Of a stretch of 6,312 bases of DNA, positions 1 through 5,788 are shown piece after piece. Position 1 is the first letter of the stretch. Each line of letters starts with the position of its first letter. The notes below the pieces were generated by a model that was not told where the DNA came from, searched no databases, and worked only from the letters and a program-made list of their open reading frames with translations. The position numbers were made by a program, and so were the translations under genes. Source of the DNA: Dehalococcoidales bacterium (GTDB lineage Bacteria > Chloroflexota > Dehalococcoidia > Dehalococcoidales > UBA5627); contig JAAYAZ010000097.1 in assembly GCA_012719115.1 (NCBI GenBank), positions 1 to 6,312 of the forward strand, written 5' to 3'.

Positions 1-1707
1 GAATTCGAGGAGAGATTAAAGGCGGTTATGGATGAGGTGCGGGAAGCTCAGGGGGAAATAATACTTTTTATAGATGAAATACACACCGTCGTGGGAGCCG
101 GAGCTACCGAAGGCTCTTTGGATGCCAGTAATATCCTGAAACCGGCTCTGGCTCACGGGGAATTGCAGTGTATCGGCGCAACTACAATCGATGAATACCG
201 TAAATATATCGAAAAGGATAAGGCGCTCGAGCGCAGATTGCAGCCTGTTTTTGTGGAAGAACCCGATGCCGAAGCTACGATTGAAATATTGCGCGGACTG
301 CGTCCCAGATACGAAGCGCATCATAAGATAAAAATCAGTGACGAAGCTCTGGAAGCAGCGGTACGTTTAAGCCAGCGCTACATTTCCGACAGGCATATGC
401 CGGATAAGGCGATTGACCTGATAGATGAGGCTGCCGCCAAGATGAAACTGGACACAGAGAGCGCTCCTCCCGAGGTTAGAGCATTGGAAGAAAAACTCGT
501 AAAAATAACCAATGAGGAAGAGGCAGCATCTCAAAGACAGGATTATGAAAATGCCTCTCAGCTGAAAGCGGAAAGACTGAGAGTGGATGAAGAATATAGC
601 ACCGCTAAAAATGAATGGCTGAAGAAACACAATATCGGCGAGGTTGTCAGGGAAGAGGATATAGCATATCTGGTTGCCAGCTGGACCGGTATTCCTGTAT
701 CACATATGCTTGAAGGCGAAGCTGAAAAGCTGGTACATATGGAGGAACGCCTGCATGAACGGCTGGTTGACCAGGAAGAAGCGGTTACAGCTATTTCGGA
801 AGCGGTGCGCCGCAGCCGTGCCGGGTTGAAAGACCCGCGCCGACCAATCGGGAGCTTTATGTTTCTGGGTCCTACAGGCGTCGGAAAAACCGAGCTGGCT
901 AAATCGCTGGCATGGTTTTTATTCGGTGATGAGAACGCTATGGTGCGCCTGGATATGTCGGAATACCAGGAAAAACATACTGTATCGCGCTTAATCGGAG
1001 CGCCTCCTGGATATATCGGTTTCGACGAAGGAGGGCAGCTTACCGAACTTGTCAGGAAGCGTCCATATCGTGTAATATTGCTGGATGAAATCGAAAAAGC
1101 GCATCCGGAGGTTTTTAACAGCCTGCTGCAGGTGCTCGATGACGGCAGATTAACGGACGGACACGGCAGAACCGTCGATTTCAAGAACACCGTGATCATC
1201 ATGACCTCCAATGCGGGAGTCGAGCTTATAAAGCGTGAATCCGCTATCGGATTTGCCGTGCAAAAGAATAAAGACAACGCTGAAAATACTTATCAATTGA
1301 TGAAAGACAAAGTTATGAACGAGGTTAAGAAAACCTTTCGTCCTGAATTTCTCAATCGTTTAGATGAGATTATAGTCTTCCATGAACTGAGCAAAGAAAA
1401 TCTAAACAGGGTGATAGATCTGATGCTCATAGATTTACAAAAAAGGTTGGCTGAACACGAACTGAAGCTTGAAATTACCGAAGAAGCTAAATCGTGGCTT
1501 GCGGAAACCGGCTATAATCCGGTATACGGAGCCAGGCCGTTAAGGAGAGCTATCGAGCAGCACCTGGAAAATAAGTTAGCCGGCAAGATGCTGCGAGGCG
1601 AATTCAAAGCAGGCGATACCATTACTGTAGACCGCGGTGCCGATGGGTTGACCATCGGCACCGTTAAACCGCTAAAGAAAAGCACGAAAAATCGGCCTAC
1701 CGAATAA
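1..1707 (+). CDS. clpC: ATP-dependent Clp protease ATP-binding subunit ClpC (5'-truncated by window edge)
   Basis: This is the C-terminal 568 residues of a two-ring-domain AAA+ unfoldase that feeds proteins to the ClpP peptidase in the cytoplasm. The frame is open at base 1, so about 250 N-terminal residues (N-domain and first Walker A) lie outside the window, judging from a usual ClpC length near 810. Numbering from the window edge, the first ATPase domain shows Walker B (LFIDE, 22-26), CIGATT near 57-62 and paired arginines at 78-79. A short middle domain (about 155-215) includes a UVR-like segment ([11 protein letters not shown]). The second ATPase domain has Walker A GPTGVGKT (290-297), Walker B LLDE (360-363), sensor TSN (402-404), arginine finger in FLNR (453) and sensor 2 GARPLRR (510-516). 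The tripeptide IGF (416-418) sits where ClpC carries its ClpP-docking loop. The short middle domain, UVR motif and IGF loop separate it from ClpB, a disaggregase with a long coiled coil. No truncation or frameshift is visible within the window. Confidence 0.95.
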   Translation, partial: EFEERLKAVMDEVREAQGEIILFIDEIHTVVGAGATEGSLDASNILKPALAHGELQCIGATTIDEYRKYIEKDKALERRLQPVFVEEPDAEATIEILRGLRPRYEAHHKIKISDEALEAAVRLSQRYISDRHMPDKAIDLIDEAAAKMKLDTESAPPEVRALEEKLVKITNEEEAASQRQDYENASQLKAERLRVDEEYSTAKNEWLKKHNIGEVVREEDIAYLVASWTGIPVSHMLEGEAEKLVHMEERLHERLVDQEEAVTAISEAVRRSRAGLKDPRRPIGSFMFLGPTGVGKTELAKSLAWFLFGDENAMVRLDMSEYQEKHTVSRLIGAPPGYIGFDEGGQLTELVRKRPYRVILLDEIEKAHPEVFNSLLQVLDDGRLTDGHGRTVDFKNTVIIMTSNAGVELIKRESAIGFAVQKNKDNAENTYQLMKDKVMNEVKKTFRPEFLNRLDEIIVFHELSKENLNRVIDLMLIDLQKRLAEHELKLEITEEAKSWLAETGYNPVYGARPLRRAIEQHLENKLAGKMLRGEFKAGDTITVDRGADGLTIGTVKPLKKSTKNRPTE

Positions 1708-1715
1708 AAGAAGGA
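1708..1715 (+). promoter_or_regulatory. ribosome binding site for the TTG-started membrane protein gene
   Basis: AAGAAGGA starts directly after the clpC stop codon and ends 5 nt before the TTG at 1721. It supports this non-ATG start and suggests translation from the clpC transcript, since no promoter fits in the 13-nt gap. Confidence 0.65.
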
Positions 1716-1720
1716 TTTTA

Positions 1721-2392
1721 TTGGACAAGAACATAAACGATGCAGGCTCCGCAGACAACACAGAGAAGCCCTGTCACCCGAGGTTTGCCAGGTTAAAAAG
1801 TACCTTAAGGCGCTGGGAATTCTGGGTAGGTATATTATCTATCATTTTGACCCTGTTCCTGGCTGTATCCGTCGTTGCCTTCTGGGAACAGTTTCAAGCC
1901 AGACCCAACCTGGGTTACACCGGCTTGTTCTTTGTCTGCCTTATGGGAGGAGCGACAGTCATCATACCTGTACCGTCGATAGCGGTGCAATTTGCAATGG
2001 GAGCAGTACTTAACCCTCTTGTGGTGGGTATAATATCCGGTATAGGCTCGGCAGTAGGTGGAACGCTGATTTTCCTTTTCGGACGCGGCGGGCGCAGACT
2101 GTTTTCCAATGTCGATTTTTCCTACATGGACTCGGACAAGGCGGTGGTAAGATGGACCGGACGTATTATGCACTGGGCGCGCAACCGCGGCTCGATGGCA
2201 GTTTTTTTAATGTCGGCTATATTCAACCCGGTATTCTTCCCGATGGCTATGGCTATCGGAACCAGTAAATATAAACTATGGAAATTTTTCGTAATGTGTT
2301 CAGCCGGCAACATTGTTAAAAGCCTGTTTGTCGCTTATCTGGGTTATTTCGGGCTCGGCTCCATATTGAAAGCAATAGGAATCGATATATAG
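1721..2392 (+). CDS. VTT-domain (SNARE-associated/DedA-like) integral membrane protein
   Basis: This 223-residue polytopic membrane protein has a basic, hydrophilic N-terminus (1-32). Hydrophobic segments follow at about 33-55, 67-97, 98-121, 158-180 and 186-212. The layout and motifs match the VTT family (DedA, TVP38, TMEM41/VMP1 relatives): a probable re-entrant stretch with IPVPS (82-86), a Gly-rich helix ending in GRGGRR (121-126), and a second half with FNP (168-170) followed by a small-residue helix and a GN...K.....YLGY pattern. The family is linked to lipid scrambling or transport and membrane homeostasis; the substrate of this member cannot be read from sequence. The FNP replaces the arginine-containing motif of classical E. 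coli DedA proteins, which places it in an NPxF-type subgroup (my inference). The TTG start is chosen for its upstream AAGAAGGA and because the next Met, residue 75, lies inside the conserved membrane region. It sits 13 nt after clpC and probably shares its transcript, which does not by itself imply a shared function. Confidence 0.82.
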   Translation: MDKNINDAGSADNTEKPCHPRFARLKSTLRRWEFWVGILSIILTLFLAVSVVAFWEQFQARPNLGYTGLFFVCLMGGATVIIPVPSIAVQFAMGAVLNPLVVGIISGIGSAVGGTLIFLFGRGGRRLFSNVDFSYMDSDKAVVRWTGRIMHWARNRGSMAVFLMSAIFNPVFFPMAMAIGTSKYKLWKFFVMCSAGNIVKSLFVAYLGYFGLGSILKAIGIDI

Positions 2393-2401
2393 CCTGCAGG
2401 A

Positions 2402-2446
2402 TATTACTTTTATCCGATGGCTTGCCAACATATTGAAATAGTAATA
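2402..2446 (+). repeat. 7-bp inverted repeat around the methyltransferase promoter
   Basis: TATTACT (2402-2408) and its exact reverse complement AGTAATA (2440-2446) flank the -35 box and touch the -10 box. The arms are 31 nt apart, too far for a strong hairpin, but the layout could be a split operator. A chance match of this size in an AT-rich gap is quite possible. Confidence 0.2.
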
Positions 2447-2450
2447 GAAT
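2422..2450 (+). promoter_or_regulatory. sigma-70-type promoter for the methyltransferase gene
   Basis: TTGCCA (2422-2427) and TAGAAT (2445-2450) are separated by exactly 17 nt, and each matches five of six consensus positions. Transcription would start near 2456-2460, only about 7-11 nt before the ATG at 2467. The -35 box lies in a small inverted repeat (TGGC-TT-GCCA, 2418-2427). The call rests on consensus matching alone. Confidence 0.6.
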
Positions 2451-2466
2451 GGCTGGTTGATAACAT

Positions 2467-3012
2467 ATGACGCTACAAAGACTGATGTATTACTTCTTCG
2501 GCAACAACCTGATTGTAGGCCGGCACATCAAGCTGCAATTGGATTACCTGCGGCAAATTGTTCCCGATGAGTTCAAGCATAGAAATACCCACGACCTCGG
2601 CTGCGGTGACGGCAAAATAACTGTTATCCTGAAAGATATTTTTCAACCTTCACAGTTTAAAGGCTATGACGTATGCCCTGAGCTTGTGAAACGCACCAAC
2701 GATAAAGGTATCGAAGCTGAAACAAAAGACCTCGGCAAAGGGCTTCCGGGCGGAGAAATGGCGATTATGTGGGGTGTATTACATCACATAGATGATATGG
2801 CTGCCTGCCTGCGCAATACCCGGGAGCATTACGAATATATTTTTATACGCGAACCGTTAAGAAAGAAACATAAGGACCTGCTCGAATTGGGACACCCGAT
2901 GTTTGAAAACGAATTGAAACAGCTGGTCGATGCGACATTGCCCGGTTCTCAGGTTTCTACTTTTCATAATGCTATGTTCATTTTTTATCAAAAGGATAAA
3001 GAACATAATTAA
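2467..3012 (+). CDS. class I SAM-dependent methyltransferase, substrate unknown
   Basis: This 181-residue soluble protein has the Rossmann-fold methyltransferase signature. Motif I is DLGCGDG (43-49), the SAM-binding loop. The acidic end of strand 2 is in GYDVCPEL (Asp68, expected to bind the SAM ribose). The post-core motif is WGVLHHIDD (102-110), like the 'xVLHH' motif IV of small-molecule methyltransferases. The C-terminal half (IFIREP, then FHNAMFIFYQ) fits the last strands of the fold. It is short for the family, whose members usually run 200-270 residues, with no added substrate-recognition domain, so the acceptor cannot be inferred. Start choice is constrained: an in-frame TAA occurs at 2461-2463, and ATG 2467 is the first start after it. 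No convincing Shine-Dalgarno sequence precedes it, which fits the near-leaderless transcript predicted from the promoter. A later in-frame ATG at 2485 also lacks one. Neighbouring genes give no clue to its role. Confidence 0.85.
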   Translation: MTLQRLMYYFFGNNLIVGRHIKLQLDYLRQIVPDEFKHRNTHDLGCGDGKITVILKDIFQPSQFKGYDVCPELVKRTNDKGIEAETKDLGKGLPGGEMAIMWGVLHHIDDMAACLRNTREHYEYIFIREPLRKKHKDLLELGHPMFENELKQLVDATLPGSQVSTFHNAMFIFYQKDKEHN

Positions 3013-3038
3013 CGAATTGCCTCGAATCAGTCGTTGAA

Positions 3039-3067
3039 TTGACCGTCCTCATTTCGTAGGTTATAAT
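3039..3067 (+). promoter_or_regulatory. sigma-70-type promoter for purF
   Basis: TTGACC (3039-3044, five of six consensus) and a perfect TATAAT (3062-3067) are separated by 17 nt. The predicted transcription start is near 3074-3075, giving a leader of about 55 nt before the TTG at 3130. No intrinsic terminator is visible between the methyltransferase stop and this promoter, so some read-through into purF is possible. Confidence 0.7.
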
Positions 3068-3113
3068 ATATTCTGTTGTGTCTTGACTACCCCATTATTT
3101 CATCTATTTTTTT

Positions 3114-3121
3114 AGAAGAGG
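3114..3121 (+). promoter_or_regulatory. purF: ribosome binding site that fixes the purF start
   Basis: AGAAGAGG lies 8 nt before TTG 3130. An upstream in-frame TTG at 3076 falls at the predicted transcription start and has no such site, so 3130 is preferred. Confidence 0.7.
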
Positions 3122-3129
3122 TTTGCATT

Positions 3130-4554
3130 TTGCACGAAGCTTGTGGCGTCTTTGGTGTCTATGCTCCGGGAGAGGATATAGCCAGGCTTACATATTTCGC
3201 TTTATTTGCTCTTCAGCATAGAGGACAGGAAAGTGCGGGTATTGCCGCAACCGATGGACGTAGAATAGATGTCCATGCAGATATGGGGCTGGTATCACAG
3301 GTATTTGATGAAGATGCTCTTTCAAAGCTGGGCGGGGATATTGCCATCGGACATAATCGTTATTCCACCCGCGGTTCCAACAATATCTACAATGTTCAAC
3401 CCATTATTGTAGGTGAAGGCAAAAATGCCATGGCAATTGCTCACAACGGCAATGTTTCCAACGCCGAAACCCTCCAAAAAGAGTTAATCGATAAAGGTTA
3501 TACTTTCAACACCGCCACTGACACTGAAGTCGCCGCAAATATGATTCTATCATCCCCGGAAAAAAATATGGTCGATAGGATTAGATACGCCATGCGACGC
3601 CTTCAGGGAGCTTATTCGATGGTTGTTATGACCACAGATACACTCTATGCTTTCAGAGACCAGATGGGCGTGCGCCCGCTGTGTCTGGGCACTATCGGTA
3701 ACGGCGACGGGAATAAATACGTTGTAGCTTCGGAAACCTGTGCCTTAAACCATATCGGGGCTAAGGTTATCCGAGAGATAGAACCCGGCGAAATAATCGC
3801 CATCAATAAAGACGGGCTCAAAAGCTATACGGAGGATTCCGATAAAAAAGCCCTCTGCATCTTTGAATATATCTACTTTTCGCGCCCCGACAGCATCATT
3901 AAAGACCGCCTTCTGTACTCGGCGCGTCATGCTATGGGCGCGCAGTTAGCCGAGGAATACCCGGTGGAAGCCGATCTGGTTATCGGTGTCCCCGATTCCG
4001 CTACGGCAGCCGGTTTCGGATATGCCTCTAAATCTGGCATTCCGGTGGCTGAAGGACTGATTAAAAACCGCTATATGGGACGCACTTTTATTGCTCCGGA
4101 CCAGAGGATAAGGGACCTGGGTGTAAAGACTAAGTTCAACCCGCTGCAACCCATTCTGGAAGGTAAACGCATAGTGCTGGTCGATGATTCCATCGTACGC
4201 GGAACTACTACCCCGCAGGTAATTAAACTGCTCAGAAAAAGCGGCGTCAAAGAAATACATATGCGTATTTGCGCACCGCCTATTTGTTTCCCCTGCTACC
4301 TCGGAGTTGATATGGCAACCAAGTGGGAACTGATTGCCTCCCAGAAAAGCGTCGAAGAAATAAGAGAGTTCATAGGAGCCGACTCATTGGGATATTTAAG
4401 CCTTGACGGCCTCATTAAAGCAGTCGGCCTGCCGAAAGATGAATTCTGCCTTGCCTGTTTCACAGGTAATTATCCGATGCCGGTACAGCTTACGATGGAT
4501 AAACTGGCGCTGGAATCCGCCTGTCCCAAAAAACGCATTCTGTTAAAGAAATAG
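3130..4554 (+). CDS. purF: amidophosphoribosyltransferase (PurF), Fe-S type
   Basis: PurF makes 5-phosphoribosylamine from PRPP and glutamine, the committed step of de novo purine synthesis, in the cytoplasm. The 474-residue product has an N-terminal class II glutaminase domain with nucleophile Cys5 in HEACGVFG, RGQES (31-35), HNRYSTRG (75-82), HNGNVSN (105-111) and TDTE (130-133). A phosphoribosyltransferase domain follows, with the PRPP loop VLVDDSIVRGTT (349-360). Cysteines 243, 389, 440 and 443 (last two in CLACF) align with the four [4Fe-4S] ligands of Bacillus subtilis PurF, so this is the cluster-containing, oxygen-sensitive type. The TTG start at 3130 has a good ribosome binding site and puts the catalytic cysteine at position 5, so only a very short propeptide (M-H-E-A) would be removed. 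A longer in-frame reading from TTG 3076 adds 18 residues unlike the family and is probably untranslated. It has its own promoter; purM follows after 196 nt. Confidence 0.96.
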   Translation: MHEACGVFGVYAPGEDIARLTYFALFALQHRGQESAGIAATDGRRIDVHADMGLVSQVFDEDALSKLGGDIAIGHNRYSTRGSNNIYNVQPIIVGEGKNAMAIAHNGNVSNAETLQKELIDKGYTFNTATDTEVAANMILSSPEKNMVDRIRYAMRRLQGAYSMVVMTTDTLYAFRDQMGVRPLCLGTIGNGDGNKYVVASETCALNHIGAKVIREIEPGEIIAINKDGLKSYTEDSDKKALCIFEYIYFSRPDSIIKDRLLYSARHAMGAQLAEEYPVEADLVIGVPDSATAAGFGYASKSGIPVAEGLIKNRYMGRTFIAPDQRIRDLGVKTKFNPLQPILEGKRIVLVDDSIVRGTTTPQVIKLLRKSGVKEIHMRICAPPICFPCYLGVDMATKWELIASQKSVEEIREFIGADSLGYLSLDGLIKAVGLPKDEFCLACFTGNYPMPVQLTMDKLALESACPKKRILLKK

Positions 4555-4602
4555 CATTCCGGAAATTATCCTTTAACCATCCTGCCAAATATATTCGGGT
4601 GA

Positions 4603-4631
4603 TTGCAACAACCCTTTTCTAATGATATGAT
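4603..4631 (+). promoter_or_regulatory. putative promoter for purM-purH
   Basis: TTGCAA (4603-4608, four of six) and TATGAT (4626-4631, five of six) are spaced by 17 nt. Transcription would start near 4638-4640, leaving a leader of about 110 nt before purM. No terminator hairpin is seen after purF, so purM may be transcribed from both its own promoter and purF read-through. Confidence 0.5.
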
Positions 4632-4656
4632 AGAATCTTGCTGAGTTAGATAGAAT
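4629..4656 (+). repeat. direct repeat GATAGAAT x2 at the purM promoter
   Basis: GATAGAAT occurs at 4629-4636 and again at 4649-4656. The repeats start exactly 20 nt apart, about two helical turns. The first copy overlaps the -10 box and the second lies just downstream of the predicted transcription start. The position suits a repressor site, but no known purine regulator motif is recognised and chance is possible. Confidence 0.3.
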
Positions 4657-4719
4657 TAAACTTATTTAAGGCTCTTTTTTCAAAAGTTTCTGCAAAAAGC
4701 TGAATATTTACTGAACTCA
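4642..4719 (+). other. possible folded leader of purM mRNA
   Basis: The 196 nt between purF and purM hold no gene. Within the predicted leader, TGAGTT (4642-4647) can pair with AACTCA (4714-4719), and TATT (4663-4666) with AATA (4703-4706). GCT plus TTTT (4671-4673, 4675-4678, one bulged C) can pair with AAAAAGC (4694-4700). Together this gives a long, interrupted, AT-rich arm ending 17 nt before the ribosome binding site. This is a hand fold; the stems are weak and match no riboswitch class I know. No U-run follows, so it is not an obvious terminator. Confidence 0.2.
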
Positions 4720-4736
4720 CTGTAAAAAATAGATTC

Positions 4737-4742
4737 GGGAGG
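4737..4742 (+). promoter_or_regulatory. purM: ribosome binding site pointing to an ATA start for purM
   Basis: GGGAGG is followed by 8 nt (CAAATCAA) and then the ATA at 4751 in the purM frame. This is the only strong Shine-Dalgarno sequence near the conserved N-terminus of purM, and it sits at normal spacing from ATA. Confidence 0.75.
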
Positions 4743-4750
4743 CAAATCAA

Positions 4751-5758
4751 ATAAAATACACTTATGATACGGCAGGTGTCAGCATTGATACTGCTGACAG
4801 TATTAAATCGGTAATTAAAAAACATGCCAAAGCCACGGTACGACCTGAGGTGCTGGCGGGACCGGGACTGTTCGGCGGCATGTTCGAGTTCAAGGGCTAC
4901 AAACAGCCTGTGCTTGTATCCAGTATTGACGGGGTAGGCACCAAGCTAAAAATAGCGGAGGCTATGGATAAGCATGACTCTATCGGCCAAGACCTTGTCA
5001 ATCATTCCGTTAACGATATTCTTACATGCGGCGCGGAACCTTTGTTCCTGCTGGACTATATCGCGATGGGCAAACTATCCCCTGACAAGATTGAATCGAT
5101 TGTCAAAGGCTTGTCAATAGCTTGTAAGGAGAATAACTGTGCCCTTATCGGCGGGGAAACCGCCGAAATGCCCGGTCTTTATGCAGCCGGTGATTACGAT
5201 ATAGCCGCCTGTATAGTGGGAGTTGTGGAGAAAGACCAAATTATAGACGGCACATCGATTGAAGAGGGAGATATCGCTTTAGGTTTGCCTTCCAACGGTT
5301 TGCATACCAACGGCTATTCGCTGGCACGCAAGGTACTGGGTGATACTCCCGAAGCAGCCAGAAAGTTCTACCCCGAGCTTGGTAAAACTATCGGGGAAGC
5401 GCTTCTGGAAACGCACGTCTGCTACTTAAAACAATTGAAACCTGCTCTATCCTTAATAAAAGGTATGGCGCATATTACAGGCGGCGGACTGCCCGGCAAT
5501 GTCCCCAGGATACTACCCGATGGCATCACCGCCAGATTCGACAGCAGCAAATGGGAAGTCCCCCATATTTTTCGCATCATCCGGGAAAAGGGTGAAGTCG
5601 ATAGCAAGGAAATGTACCGTGTTTTCAATATGGGCATCGGAATGGTTCTTTTCTGTTCACCTGAAAATGTTACCAAGATAACCGGTCTGGTTCCCGGGGC
5701 TAAAGTCGTTGGAGAGGTAATAAAGCAAACCGGTAACAGCCGCGTTATTATAGAATAG
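4751..5758 (+). CDS. purM: phosphoribosylformylglycinamidine cyclo-ligase (AIR synthetase, PurM), apparent ATA start
   Basis: PurM closes formylglycinamidine ribonucleotide to AIR using ATP, the fifth step of IMP synthesis. From ATA 4751 the product is 335 residues, close to the usual 340-350. Motifs run through the whole family: DTAGVSID (6-13), RPEVL (31-35), the ATP-binding DGVGTK (60-65), NDILTCGAEP (88-97), GGETAEMPG (134-142), LPSNGLHTNGYSL (179-191), HITGGGLPGN (241-250) and FNMGIGM (292-298). The start is unusual. In frame, a TAG stop lies at 4730-4732 and no ATG, GTG or TTG occurs before GTG 4850. Starting there would remove 33 residues, including the conserved GVSID and RPEV segments. 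ATA 4751 lies 8 nt after GGGAGG and gives a typical PurM N-terminus (MKYTYDTAGVSID). Alternatives are a sequence error or mutation of ATG to ATA. The gene is followed by purH after 30 nt, so the two are probably co-transcribed. Confidence 0.95.
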   Translation: MKYTYDTAGVSIDTADSIKSVIKKHAKATVRPEVLAGPGLFGGMFEFKGYKQPVLVSSIDGVGTKLKIAEAMDKHDSIGQDLVNHSVNDILTCGAEPLFLLDYIAMGKLSPDKIESIVKGLSIACKENNCALIGGETAEMPGLYAAGDYDIAACIVGVVEKDQIIDGTSIEEGDIALGLPSNGLHTNGYSLARKVLGDTPEAARKFYPELGKTIGEALLETHVCYLKQLKPALSLIKGMAHITGGGLPGNVPRILPDGITARFDSSKWEVPHIFRIIREKGEVDSKEMYRVFNMGIGMVLFCSPENVTKITGLVPGAKVVGEVIKQTGNSRVIIE

Positions 5759-5772
5759 GCAGGATTTACATC

Positions 5773-5779
5773 AGGAGGT
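5773..5779 (+). promoter_or_regulatory. purH: strong ribosome binding site for purH
   Basis: AGGAGGT ends 9 nt before ATG 5789 and matches the anti-Shine-Dalgarno closely. It supports that ATG and translation of purH independent of purM. Confidence 0.8.
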
Positions 5780-5788
5780 AATACTTAA

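Noticed and set aside
1..6. GAATTC at the first bases as a cloning junction
   Set aside because: It encodes Glu-Phe of the conserved ClpC EFEERLK segment, other GAATTC sites occur uncut within the window, and the right end has none.
558..1277. Long minus-strand open frame (239 codons) antisense to clpC
   Set aside because: It lies wholly inside a strongly conserved clpC region and translates to a Ser-rich low-complexity product with no recognisable domain. It is a codon-bias shadow of the real gene.
1..1707. ClpB instead of ClpC
   Set aside because: The middle domain is far too short for ClpB and contains a UVR-like motif, and an IGF ClpP-docking loop is present; both are ClpC features.
2393..2400. 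CCTGCAGG palindrome just after the VTT gene stop
   Set aside because: An 8-bp palindrome without loop or U-run; too short to call a terminator or site.
4555..4602. Intrinsic terminator after purF
   Set aside because: Only a small palindrome (TTCCGGAA, 4557-4564) is present, with no stable GC-rich stem followed by a U-run.
4733..4735. ATT at 4733 as a purM near-cognate start
   Set aside because: It lies immediately upstream of the GGGAGG site, so the ribosome binding site would be inside the coding region; ATA 4751 has proper spacing.
4764..4814. ATG at 4764 as an alternative start near purM
   Set aside because: It is out of the purM frame, encodes only 16 residues before a stop, and sits 21 nt after the ribosome binding site. 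Using it for purM would need a frameshift and lose the conserved GVSID segment.
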